From assembly GCA_013397455.1 (NCBI GenBank), contig VYZB01000040.1, forward strand, positions 688,383 through 752,382: a stretch of DNA of 64,000 nt. The letters run 5' to 3'. The translations under genes and the position numbers were made by a program. Of the stretch, positions 1 through 25,145 are shown piece by piece (position 1 is the stretch's first letter; each line of letters begins with the position of its first letter). The stretch comes from Crotophaga sulcirostris (lineage: Eukaryota > Chordata > Aves > Cuculiformes > Crotophagidae). Under the pieces are notes generated by a model, which saw only the letters and a program-made list of their open reading frames with translations, searched no databases and was not told the origin of the DNA.

Positions 1-13152
<13,152 letters not shown>

Positions 13153-13318
13153 CGTCCCCTTCGGCAATGACAGCGGCCCCGCGCGGCGCATGCGCGCTGC
13201 GCAGAGCGGCACGGAGAGCGGCAGCCCCGCGCGCTGATTGGCTCAGCGCGGCGGGACCCCGTGGCGGCAGCCTATCAGAGATGGGGAGGCGGGGAGGGGC
13301 CAGGAGCGGCGCCGCGGG

Positions 13319-13337
13319 GCATTGTGGGTGTTGTAGT
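13319..13337 (-). promoter_or_regulatory. ZNF143/THAP11 (SBS-type) site, SUCLG1 promoter
   Basis: The minus strand reads ACTACAACACCCACAATGC against the known consensus ACTACAATTCCCAGAATGC, 16 of 19 matches by eye. It lies 167 bp upstream of the SUCLG1 ATG and points toward the gene. This element is known to act in promoters of housekeeping and mitochondrial genes. Confidence 0.75.
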
Positions 13338-13649
13338 TCCAAGTGGCCTCTGGGCAGGTGAGGGGACTGAGCTGCCCTGTGACTAAACTGCAGCCACCGC
13401 CCTGATAGCTCTTAAATTCAAAGCAAATCCAGGTTTTCATAGAATCATACCTGTTCTCTCCATCTCTGACAGTCTCCAGTTGGTTAAAACGCTATCACTT
13501 GAACTCCAACTGGTATAAGATCTGCAATTTTGCCCCAGACCCCCGCTAGTGTCATGGCACCTCACTGTCAGCTGTTCCTTTTTTCAAGTTTCCCCTCTTT
13601 CTCTGTGAGATTCCACTGCTTGCAGCTCTGTGTTCTCAGAGTATGAAAT

Positions 13650-14155
13650 GATACAATCATAAAACAGTTTAGGTCGGAAGGGACCTCAAAGCCCATCCAG
13701 TTCCAACCCTCTGCTATGGGAAGGGACACCAGACCAGGCTGCTCAAGACTCCATCCAGCCTGGCCTTGAACACCTCCTGGGCTGGGCCATCCATGACTTC
13801 TCTGGGCAACCTGTTCTGCTGCCTCAACACCCTCACAGGAAAACTTTTCTTCCTAATAGTTAATCTGAACCTGCCCTCTTTCATCTTAAAACCATTACCC
13901 ATTGTTCTATCCCTGCACTCCCTGATAAGGAGCCCCTCCCCAGCTCTCCTGTAGCCCCCTTTAAGTACTGGGAGGCTGCTATAAGGTCTCCCTGCAGCCT
14001 TCTCTTCTCCAGGTTGAACAACCCCAACTCTCTTAGCCTGTCCTCAAATGGGAGGTGCTCCAGCCCTCTGATCATCTTCATGGCCTCCCTTAAATAGATC
14101 CATGTCCTTCCTGTGCTGAGGACTCCAGAACTGAATGCAGTACCTCAGGTGAGAT
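13650..14155 (-). repeat. CR1 LINE, about 0.5 kb
   Basis: AATCATAAAACAGTTTAGG opens a long CR1 3' region running through GCTCCAGCCCTCTGATCATC to GAATGCAGTACCTCAGGTG. The minus strand reads the ORF2 C-terminus ([39 protein letters not shown]) with frame breaks. Confidence 0.93.
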
Positions 14156-14159
14156 GGGG

Positions 14160-14310
14160 TGAGTGAGTACACTGGAGATGTTCAAGGCCAGGTTGGATGA
14201 GGCTTTGAGAAACCTGATTTAGAAGGTGTTTCACCCCATGGCAGGGGGGGGTGGAATTGGATGATCTTTAATGTCTCTTCCAATCCAAACCATTCTATGA
14301 TTCTATGATT
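14160..14310 (+). repeat. CR1 LINE 3' end, inverted relative to its neighbour
   Basis: CACTGGAGATGTTCAAGGCC through CCAAACCATTCTATGATTC, tail at 14290-14310. It begins within a few bases of the 5' end of the minus-strand copy at 13650-14155, so the two form an inverted pair with their 3' tails outward. Confidence 0.93.
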
Positions 14311-16089
14311 TATGTGAAGTGCTGAAGAAAGAGAGGAAAACCCCAGTCCAGCCGTGCCAAGGGAGTTATACTACAAGACATGAGGAGGACAGAGGTTATG
14401 GTTCCGGGAAGAGTGACTCAGCTGTAATGGTCAGCCTGACAAATGGCTCTCCTGAGCGCCCGCTTCTTTATTGGGGTTAAATTGTTTGAAACGAAACCAT
14501 TTATAAAAAACAGAAAAGAAAGGACAATCCTCTTTCTCACTCACCATGGACAGTTTACTCACCTGTCTGATCCTGGGGCAGGACAAGGAGTGTAGTTGAA
14601 CGAATCCAACAACACAGTTCTGAAATAGTAATTAGTGTTTTCTTTCCTCCCTACAGAGATTCTTAACAGCAGCATTTTCATTTCACTGCACTTCAGGGAG
14701 CATTTATTCTAGAAGAGGAAGTGGTTAATGAACCACAGGAACATCTCAGTTCCTATTTTTTAACAAGGGAGTTTAGGCAAACATTCACAAGAAGAGCACA
14801 TGTCAGGCACAGTGATTACGGGAGAGACAGCTTCAGAGCAAACATAGGGGATGTCTGTACCTGGGACTTGTAGGAAATTTAGAAAAATGAGGGAAAGCTG
14901 TGAAGTCAGCTCATTTATTAGAAAATGTGCAATTCTTGCAGCCACAAATAAATTGACCTTCGATCGGTGTCACAAGAGACCACTGAACTCTAAAATGAGG
15001 CTTCCCACAAGCAGGTTTAAAATCCTTTAACTGAAACCCCTGAGCTTCAGACACAGGTGAGTTCATCCTCTACACCACCATTTGCCTTCAGAAACAATAC
15101 ATGCATTTATTTGTGTACCTGTGGGCACAGATGGGGCTGGGGGAACCCTGTAGAGGGAGGGCAAGAATAGACAAAGTCTTCCTTTAGGACAAAAATAAGC
15201 ATGCAAAGTCACACTCTGTTTTCATCCTGCTTATTTAATTCACTTCATGTCCATAAAACTGAGGCCACAATGAGGCCATAATAAATAAATGAAGAATCCA
15301 AATAGTCAGCTTCTTATGAGGTGTACATGATCCTCTTCGGAGGACAAACACGCTGATTTTGTGAGAAATCTGCTCACTACTGAAAGATTTATACCTGCAT
15401 CGATTTCCAAATCAATTTTTCCTTGACTTGAGGCTTTCACTTGTGGGGATTATATAATTTGAGTTAGATGCTATTGTATTTTCATTCTGTATACAGGATG
15501 AAAATATACAGGATTCTGTATGCAGGAACTGCTTTTAGCAGTTTCTCAACAAAACTCAATTTTCACAAGAGGGAGAGAAAGAAGTTGATCTAGAAAACAA
15601 CACACAAAATAAATGAGTGAGACTGGATAGCTGAAAACCAAAGAGAACAATAAGAACCCTCACTTTTTCTAAGTGCTCCCCCTCCCCTTGGTTCACAGGT
15701 GGTTCAGTGGCAGGCAGGACTGTCCTACTGCCAGGGGTCAGAGAAGACCCCCAGTCCTGTCAACAAGGATAGATGAAGCTTTAACCTCAGCTAAATTATA
15801 CAGTGGGTTATTCTTTCTCTTTTATATTGAGATATGCAGTGTCAGAAGTCCATCTGTTGGATAGCAAATGCATTTTAAATAACTCAGACATGAAGTCAAA
15901 CCATATGACAAAATAAGGAGAATTGCAGGCTTTTTGATTTTAGTGGGATTGTGTAAAATAAGGGTTTAGGTTGTTTGTTTTGTGGTGTTTTTTGAATGTC
16001 AGTAGCAGATAAGTGTCTTTAATCATTTGCATTCAAAATCTGAATGTGTACCTGAAGTCTTTTGAATCTTAATATTGATGCAAGTCATT

Positions 16090-16770
16090 ATAGAATCATA
16101 GAATCACGAAGGTTGGAAAAGACCTCTAAGATCATCAAGTCCAACCATCATCCCAACCATCATCCCAACACCCCTGTGCCTACTGAACCATGTCCCGAAG
16201 TGCCACATCTACATGTTTTTTGAACACTTCCAGGGATGGTGACTCCACCACTTCCCTGGGCAGCTTGTTCCAATCCTTGATTATCCTTTTGGTGAAGAAA
16301 TTTTTCCTAAAATCCAATCTAAACCTCCCCTGGTGCAACTTGAGGCCATTTCCTGTCATCCTATCACTTGCCATTTCGGAGAAGAGACCAGCACCCACCT
16401 CGCTACAATCTCCTTTCAGGTACTTGTAGAGAGTGATAAGGTCTACCCTCAGCCTCCTCCTCTCCAGACTAAACAACCCCAGCTCCCTCAGCCACTCCTC
16501 ATAAGACTTGTTCTCCAACCTCTTCACCAGCTTTGTTGCCCTTCTCCGGATACGCTGCCATCCTTCAATGTCCTTCATGTACTGAAGGGCCCAAAATTGA
16601 ACACAGTACTCAAGGTGCAGCCTCACCAGTGCCAAGTACAGGGGAACAATCACTTCCCTATTCCTGCTGGCCACACTATTCCTGATCCAAGCCAGGATGC
16701 TGTTGGCCTTGGTCACCTGAGCACACTGCTGGCTCATGTTCAGCTGGCTGTTGACCAACGCCCCCAGGTT
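16090..16770 (-). repeat. CR1 LINE with open 192-codon ORF2 end
   Basis: About 680 bp of CR1, the least damaged copy in the window. On the minus strand, 16758-16180 is one uninterrupted frame of 192 codons with a stop: the ORF2 C-terminal end ([55 protein letters not shown]). It is then 5'-truncated, so it lacks the endonuclease and most of the reverse transcriptase and cannot move by itself. It may be younger than the other copies. Confidence 0.93.
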
Positions 16771-19700
16771 GTTATCACCCGAACAGCAAAAGTTTCAGGG
16801 TATGGAAACCACCTGTACAATGTATAATTGACTAGACATACAGGGAACTGAAAAAAAACCCCAACTTATTTTCATTTGTTTTAAGTCAGTGGTTTGGTTC
16901 AGAGAACACTGTGTCCCACCAACTTTAATTTAGCTGATATAATCATTTGCATAGAAAGAAGTCTTTCATTCCAGAGAGAAACAGTACAGCAATTAGCAAC
17001 ACTGAGGTATTAATGACAGGAACTGCCTTACAAAGTCCAGGACAGACCCAGTGCTGGCTCGGAATGGGGTAGCCAAAGGATTAAGAAAGATCTTGGGATT
17101 TAATCTAAGAACAACACTTTTCAACCATTCAGAAAGCCCAAAGGTCAGATGAGGGGTGGAGTCTCTCCCTAATACATTTTTAAGTAAGTGACTTCATTTT
17201 AGGAGCTACATAAATCCTGGAGCTGAACCTTTCAAAAAACACAAACCCAGGGACCAACTGAATTCTTGTGAAAATATTTTTCTTGCTTTCTTTCTCATAG
17301 CTGAGCTTTAGTCCCGTTTGAAAGCAGAAATTTAAACACAGGACTTTCTGCTTAGTACCCCTTTGCAGAGGACTTGACCTTCTGATAGTAAAAAGCCCAA
17401 AGGAATATCATGTTAATGCTTACCTACCCCAGGAGTTCCAACTCTAGTATTTTTCCCTTTGTAGATCTCTAAATGAAAGGGAGATTCTCTGCATGCACAA
17501 AATGTAGCTTCTTTTGGTACTTCCTTAAATCTAATGACAGAACATTTCTCTTTTCTTCTTTTCGATACTGGCTGGGCAGTTGAGGGACCCAGCTGTGGTG
17601 CTTGGCCTGCTGCACACTTCTCTGGGTCATAATAGAAATCATTTAATCCCTTTGTAAGAGAAGCAATTGCAAATGTTTTGCTCACTTGCATCATCAGCCA
17701 AAAAATGAGGAATGCAAATAAATCATCAGCTCTTTAAATATCTGGATTTACTAGCACAAAGAGCAGCAAAACCACTTTATACATCCAGGTTTTTCAGGAT
17801 GTCCTGTTTACACTCTAGAGTCCAGGTTTGATATTATACTACAAAATAAAAACTGGCTGTGGTTCAGAAACACCAAGATATAGTTGCCACCTGCACCACC
17901 CCTCCCATGACTCTCTTTTCCCTGAGGCCCTGGTGGATACAGCAGGTGCGTGCCAGTCTCAGTCTTCTTTATCCACAAAATGAACTCACCCCTTAACTCA
18001 CACGGCATCCTCTTTTCCATATGCACATTTCTATGTATGAACCCATGTAACTCCACTTCTGGTTTTCATTTCAGCCTTGGTCTCACTGCTGGTAAAACAG
18101 GAGATATGTTTGAACAGCAGCCCAATTCACATGCTTGTGGATTAGCATCTAGTGGTGCCTGAGCTGCCCTGTGGCACCTTGTCCTGCTTCCTTCTGCCTC
18201 TCTGTGACAGCTTCACTTTCCTGTAAGTCCAGAATCCCATTAGCCAGTCCTCCACAGAGGTCTCAGATACCCTAGGGCACCCCATGTGGCACAGACACTT
18301 ATATTTAGATACCTAATAGGAGTCTTTGCTGTCTGAACACTATGCAGCTAAGGCTGAAATTCAGGTCCAGATTCAACCACCTGAAGGTGTCTGCATGGCA
18401 GGTGTGTACGTGTGTGCCATCCCACCTCTTGTTGTGCCAATACAATCCTAGTCCATGCAGTCAGCAGAGATGGGAGCATTTCCCTTGCTTTCTATAGGTG
18501 CTGCTGCAAGGAGAGAATTGCTGGATGTCTCCACTAGTTACAACAAGAACTTAGAAACCCACCCATACGGAGGCAGCACACGGTGGGTATGTCTGCAGGA
18601 GGTGTTTGAAGCTGGGCCCGACTCCCACCCAAAAGTATTTTGAGGCCAGAGAAATGTGTTGCTAAATAAGAGAAGGAGGGACAGGCAGGCTAATGCAGTG
18701 GTTGGGAAAAGGCTCAGCTCCAAACTTGTGAAATAATCGGATATCCAGACCACACAGAGTGGTCTGTTACAGCATGAAACTGGGAGTATGATTGCTTTTC
18801 TTGAATAAAGCCTTTAACACTTATTTTCTACCCAACAGCCATGACAAATGACTTGGAGCCCTGTTGACTGCTTTGCTAGAGAGAGGCAATGTAAAATGAT
18901 AACCAGAGGAACCCCGCTGCCAGCATGTGTCCCAGGGTATCTGCTGCTCACATTTACATTCGCGCAGCCAGAGGTTAAATACTGCCACCAGTTTCTTAAG
19001 GATTTGAGCCTTGCATTTCACCGACAGCTTCAGTAGATGCTGTTTCCACAGCTGGCCCATCATGTTTCTGTTAGATATTACAATAATAAAGCAGTAGAAA
19101 GCAGAATGCTGCCTTCTTTTCTATGGTCCAGTAGTTCCTCCTGCCATCTCTTTCTGCAACATTGATTTGTGTGGGTGCCTGTAGGACTCCATCAACCTCT
19201 TGCCACTTGCCAAAAAAAGAAGCTCAAAACTGAAACAAGCTTCTTCCACCCCTCCTCAAAGGTCTTCAGCATTCACTACAATACAGTTTCCCAGGAGTAC
19301 AAATGGCTGGGCTGTCAGCACTTATCTCTGAGCTGGAGAAAATGCTGGTCAGGAGCATCATTCTCCTGCAGACCTCTGGGTAGCAGCACACACACCCTGA
19401 TCATGGCATAAAGACAGCAAACCTCAAAGTTTTCCAAATAGTGATTGCATATTGAGTGGAAAATAAGAAGTGGTGTTTCCCTTCCATGTAGAAAAGATAA
19501 AAAGGTCTGTTTGGAGCTCTGTACAAGGGTGTTTTGGTGCCAGCAAGAGACTTGCTCCATCATTTCCCTCCTGGCTGCTGACAGGCCCCTCATGCCACAA
19601 ACTTTGTGGTGAACTTCATGCCAGCCAGAAATCCTTTGGGATCATGGCAGGAGTCACACATTTAATCCATATGGTAAACTCAGACATATTAAAAAACATG

Positions 19701-20070
19701 GTTGCATTCAGCCTAGCAGCTGTACAAACAACACAGTCGGCAGATGCGCAAAATGGACTTTGTGTACAGTTATTTAATAGCATAAAATAGACCCCAGATA
19801 TCCTACTCAGAACCAGAGACATGTTTGTCTCCTGGTGCTGGCCAGAGCTAAGACCCTGTGAAAAATGCAGGTTCCAGCAGGGAGGGTTTAGCAGGAAAGC
19901 CATCCTTTGGAAGAAACCTTATATTTATGGGATTGTTAAACCCTGAACAAACCGTTCAGCTGGCTTAGCCCTCACTCACATCAGTGATGACTCCAGTCCT
20001 ACACTCCTGGCACCAGCTGATGTTTGATCCCTGTCTCTCATTCTTACCCTCACTGAAACAACCCTGCAGC
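16771..20070. other. Intergenic, no recognised gene
   Basis: No exon I can name. One minus-strand open frame (17694-17413, 93 codons) has an unusual Lys/Cys-rich sequence and ends near a donor-like GTAGGTAAG, but I match it to nothing. The rest looks non-coding. Confidence 0.5.
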
Positions 20071-20145
20071 TTGAATCCTAGATTACCCAAGTTGGAAGGG
20101 ACCCAAAAGGATCATTGAGTCCAACTCCTGTCCCTATATCCCTAC
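20071..20145 (-). repeat. CR1 LINE fragment
   Basis: AGTTGGAAGGGACCCAAAAG, then GATCATTGAGTCCAACTCC and TGTCCCTA: the end of the 'sense GAGTTGGA' CR1 variant, about 75 bp, old. Confidence 0.7.
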
Positions 20146-23100
20146 ATGAAATCCTCATGCATCTTGTTAGCCTTAGTGGCATCATCACCTCCTATCACTG
20201 GAAGATAAAAATGTGCAATCAAATTTGTCATTTTCCCCTATCTCTCTGTGATCAAGGCAGGGATGCAAGCATGAAGCTAAACCCTGGCCTCACCTGTATC
20301 CAGCTTCCAGCAGCTAGGGGTGCTGATCCTTCTAAAAATAAATAGTTAGTGGTTTTCTGTACTTTAATTTACAGATCGTAAGCGAAAGTATTCCCAGCAT
20401 CTCAGCCCTGAGAGAGTCACCAGGAGGAGCTGGACCACTGCTCTCCTTTCCTGTGTAAATAGCACAGAGAAAATCAGAGCTGAGGATTCCCTCTGGAGGG
20501 ATTACCCACCCTTGTGCTTTAACCAGCTTTATTTTTGCCCTATAGCCTGTGATATTGCAGTAACAGGGCTATGGCTGGGAGCATCTGGGCTTACTGGGGC
20601 TTCTGGTGTAACTCCAGGTAGCAGAAATACAGACCAGAGAGTTTACAGTAGTGAGGGAAAGGTGGATGTTGGTGTCATCTCACTTGTACTTTTCTGTGCA
20701 ATCCCCATACTGCTTTTGGCAAACAAATTCTACATTCTCTTCTCTGTTTCTGAAACACCATGCAAACTTTTGTGCTATTGCTATTAATATAGTTATTTTA
20801 ATATTTTTTCAGTATTAATAGTGCCAAATGAAAATAAATAAGCACACAAACACCACATAGGCAATACCATGGCTTGGTATTTTTAAAGAGCTTGATGTTT
20901 TATGGCACTTCGCAAACAGGGGGTCAAATTTCAGCTTGGCACCAATCAGGGTCACAACATCAGAAGCACTTTCGGGGAAAGTCCCCAAGGATGGACACCT
21001 AAAGGGGTACTTACAGCACACCAGCTCCAGACTGGCCCTTTCAGGTCTGTCAGTCCTGATTTCTCCAGGAAGGAAGATGATACTGAAGACCTGTGGTCAT
21101 TATCTAAATACTTCTTTCCCCCTTTGCTGTGTGATCTGAGGCAAGTCTGGCTCTGTCACGTATCAGGGGCTTATCGGAGCTTACTCATTTTATTCAGTAC
21201 ATTTTGCCAGAAATGCTTCAGCAGCTCCAGGTCTTAAAGAAAAGTTTGACATTTGAAGGGTTTCTGTAGCAGTTCACTGGGCTGCAGCTGGAGCAGCCAT
21301 ACACATCCCATTGCCTTTCTCCTTCCTGGACACAAAGCAGCCAAGCACAACGATGCAGTTTATTAAAAACACAGATGTCAGAACTGGGGGTGCCCACGGT
21401 GCTGGGGAGCATTCACATCTTGGAAACTTTGTCTTTCAGGCAATAAGGCTGCCTTGCTGGTCATAAGGAATGGAGCAGGTCTGAAGATGTGAGGGGTTCA
21501 CAAGAGGAAAACAGCAGTTTTGGGCAAGCTCTGCTCTGAACAACCCTGCATGGGGTTCTCCTGGTGTTGAAGCAGGATTCTGCAAAGCCTCTGCCATCCA
21601 GCAAGAAGCCAAAGCAAAATGGGATGTAGGTTCCTTGAAGTGTATAGACCAGAAAATCCTCTCCTCATGGCTTGTCTCTCCCTGGAGGCCAATGTTGCTT
21701 TTTAAGGCTTCAGGGTCTGGGGTGCAGCTCAGCGTGAGCGAAGCTGAAAGCTGATGCAACCCTGATGTCTGAGGGCCAGACCTGCTGCGGTGGAAACCAG
21801 CACCTCCCCGTTGACTTCAGCAGCCCTGAAATGTTTTGGTTCCTCTATCTCTGCATAATTAGGCATGGAGAAATTTTATTCTTGTCCCTGTGGAGTTTAA
21901 GAAAGCCGTACTTCTGAAAATCAGCATCAGAAAACAAGAGAGTGGTAAGAAAAGGGAACAAGCTCCCATTGCACACCCAAAACCACATCACAGAAGGTGC
22001 TCTCAGCCTAATTAAATCTGGCACAGCCTATATCAAGTCTGTTCCTGGGTCCCCAGAGGTCACAAGACACGGAACAAGCTCCTTCGCAGAACAAAGCAGC
22101 AGATCCAGCTACTTCCATCTTGTCTTGTTCTCCCATCGTTTCATCGCCTGTTCTGCCACGGGGGAATCACCAGGACAACTTCAGGATGACCACTTGGTTG
22201 GGCTGGGCTGTGTTCCTGCAGCAGGAACTGGTGGCTTTATTATCCCAGCTGATAAACCTCTCCCTCTAGCAGCCTCATGGGGATATTCCCTTGGTTTCAG
22301 TGATGTTCACCTGCCTCCCCTGGAGGCACACATGTGAAAGCACAAAGCAAATCTCAGTTGAAACTCATTTAATTCTGAATATATACTGAAGCCTTAAGAA
22401 ATGCTCGCCTGACAAGTTATGCCTTTTTACTATCTTTTATTGGGTGCCATCAGATCATTTGCAGTAGTCTGGAAAACTCAAGTGTTGGCTACAGCAGCTT
22501 TACAAATGCATCTGTTGAACTTTTTTTGCAGTAAATTTGCTTTTGTTTTCATGCATTGTAGAATTGATGAAGACTAGAAGTTCTGCCCACTGTTTCTCTG
22601 AAGTCCAGAATAAAATATAAATATATATTTATCCTATAGCAGGATTTGTCTTGCACCTAAAGAAAAGAGTATTTTGCTCAAATTGGAGGGGTTTTGTGCT
22701 GAAGTCCCCTTTGTTCTTGCAAAAATAAGTGACAACATAAAACCTACCCAGCTTCTTTGTAAAGTGAAGATTTTTCTTTAAGTATTTTTTTTTCCTTGGC
22801 TGAAATCTTGCCGACTCAATGATCTCACTGTGCAAAGCTCTGCTGGACCAAGTTTAATGTTCCACTGAAATCCTTTGCTTCAGGATTAATTCTTAAAATT
22901 GAATGCCCACAAAATGTAAACACACGTCTAAACTAAATACACAGGGGCTAATCCTCGTTTTACATATTTGCTGTAAAATTTGGAGAACCATCAGTGAAGT
23001 CACTATGACTGCAGCATTTGAGACCTTGTGGTCTCTGTGAGATCCCTCTGGCTATGCATCCTTAAAAAAAAAAGCTGCAGACACATCTTCATCTATTATA

Positions 23101-24988
23101 TCATGCACATACACACACAGCATCAGCTTTCACTAAATATACATATTCTTACATTTTTAGCATTGTTAATATATTTTTCTATTCATTCCTAAAGTTGCCT
23201 GAGAAGTGGTGAAAACCCACTGAATTAATGGCATTCAAATCTCTCTTTTAAAGCAATTTCTTCTATTCTTATATTCTGGGAAAGCTTTCAAACTCAATTG
23301 CAGTAGAGAAAACCAACGAATGGTTGACCATCCCTACTCCTCCATGGGAACTGTAGTCACCACATGACTAAAATGATGATTTTTTTTTTTCCTGCAGCCC
23401 CATCGTGGAGGAAAAGTGCAAGTTGGCCATAAAGGCTTCTCCTTTTGGTCACATATATATATATATGTGTGTGATTCTATTTATAGTTAATTTTTCTCTG
23501 TCCTGAAATCACCACAAGTGCCACTAGATGTCACAACTGCTTCACTGTTGGACTTCTCTCCCAAGGCTGTTTTACTGAACAGTTTTGGCTGGGGAGGGAG
23601 CTTTGCAGGTTTAGATGGAAAGCAAAAGCTAGGACAACGCAAATAAGCAAAACGAGGTTTTTTTGAAAGTGCTCGATGCTCTAGGACAGACATTTCTTGA
23701 GCAAAGAATTAATGCATTTCTGAAATCCACAAAAAGTCTGCAGCTTGTTCAATTTGAAGGAAACTGTCAGATCTGCAGGACCTCACTGACGGTTTCGTGC
23801 TACAGCAGAAAATCAGGGAGGAGATGAGCATAGAAGAGGGACTTTGCTGAAGGCAGGGCAGCAAAGTAACCACAAGGACTTGCTTTTCCTCCTTTATTCT
23901 GATTCTTTTGGTGTTGTAAGTAGCTTTTCTGTAGTCTCTAGAGTTACCATATGGCATCTGTGTTGTTGCTGCAGTTATTGACACTTGCTGGTCTTGGAAC
24001 TTGTGAGCATCCACCTCCTCCTACTAAAATAGGTAAGAAATAACAATAACATCAACACAATAAGGCCAAACTTAGGGCATTTTCTGTCCAAAGGGAGCTG
24101 ATTATGGTGCTCAACTGCTACAGAGATTGGCAGCATCTCTGGGCTATTTTAATGACTTGTAGTAGAGAGGCAAATTATTTCAACATAAAAGAGCGAGCAC
24201 ATTAGCTTTAGCCCATATGAAGGTCAGGGAAAGAATATTATTCCCTCCCATCCCAGGATATTCTGATTTCTTTCTCCATCTGTAGGAATTTGTTCATCTT
24301 CTGGATATAGCACTGTTACCACAAAAGTAAAATAAATCTTTTTTGGAAAAATATTCAAACTAATTCTTGTCCACAGGCTGTCAGAGAATTTTGTTTCCGT
24401 CTGTAAGCACGCTGCAGTCAGTTCACCAGCCTGTGTCATCTTTATGCACATCAAAATAATAACAAAGTTAATTAATTGATTTATTCACTCTGTCGTGACA
24501 AGTAATTGCTCCTGTGGATTGCTTTTTCACTCCAGTGACAACATTTATTACAAACAAAACAAAAACTGAATTCCTGAGAAATTGCTATTAAAGCAATCCC
24601 TGAAGGTACAAAAATAAAGAGACTAAAACCAATAAAAAGACTAAAATAAAAAGGCAAAAAATATCATCAGATGAAGCTGCACGGTACAAAAAGCTGTAGA
24701 GATGTTTCTCGCTGTGCTGAATTTGTACAATATACACCAGCCTGGCATGGCCTCTGTGTTCTGTCATTTCCACAGCATCACATCTGCTTTCTCAACAAAT
24801 GCCAGCTGGAGCCTCGCACCCCTGCCCAGCACCACTGCAGGTGCTGTTTCACACCAGCGACCAACTGCTTTTTACTGAGTTCATTCCAGACAGCCTGGTG
24901 CTCAGCAGTGTTAATTCCCATTGCTGTTTCCACACAAGAGGAAAACTCCAATGTATCCACCAGGATAATTTATTGTATTGTATTGTTG
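20146..24988. other. Intergenic, no recognised gene
   Basis: No recognised repeat of length and no recognised exon. It contains an (AT)n/(GT)n microsatellite at 23452-23473 and several short A or T runs. The longest open frame (21942-22337, plus, 131 codons) resembles no family I know and is most likely chance. Confidence 0.5.
23452..23473. repeat. (AT)n(GT)n microsatellite
   Basis: An alternating AT run followed by GTGTGTG, about 22 bp in all. Confidence 0.9.
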
Positions 24989-25145
24989 TTGTATTACAAG
25001 GTTGGAAAGGACCTTTGAGGTCATCAAGTCCAACCTATAACCCAACACTAACAACACCACCAACACCAACCCACCATGTAAACCATGGCACTAAGTGCCT
25101 CATCCAGTCTCCTCTTAAACATCTCCAGGATAACTCATAGGCATC
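24989..25145 (-). repeat. CR1 LINE fragment, divergent subfamily
   Basis: AAGGTTGGAAAGGACCTTTG, then AGGTCATCAAGTCCAACC and a body with GCACTAAGTGCCTCATCCAG. This is a CR1 3' end of a different subfamily, preceded by a TTGTATTG-rich tail. Confidence 0.8.

Larger units (their letters stand above)
13371..16089. other. Intergenic region upstream of SUCLG1
   Basis: Apart from a CR1 pair at 13650-14310, I see no coding exon, RNA gene or strong regulatory motif here. It is AT-rich with short chance open frames. Confidence 0.6.

Noticed and set aside
16333..16827. Plus-strand 164-codon open frame
   Set aside because: It is the antisense shadow of the CR1 ORF2 end on the minus strand.
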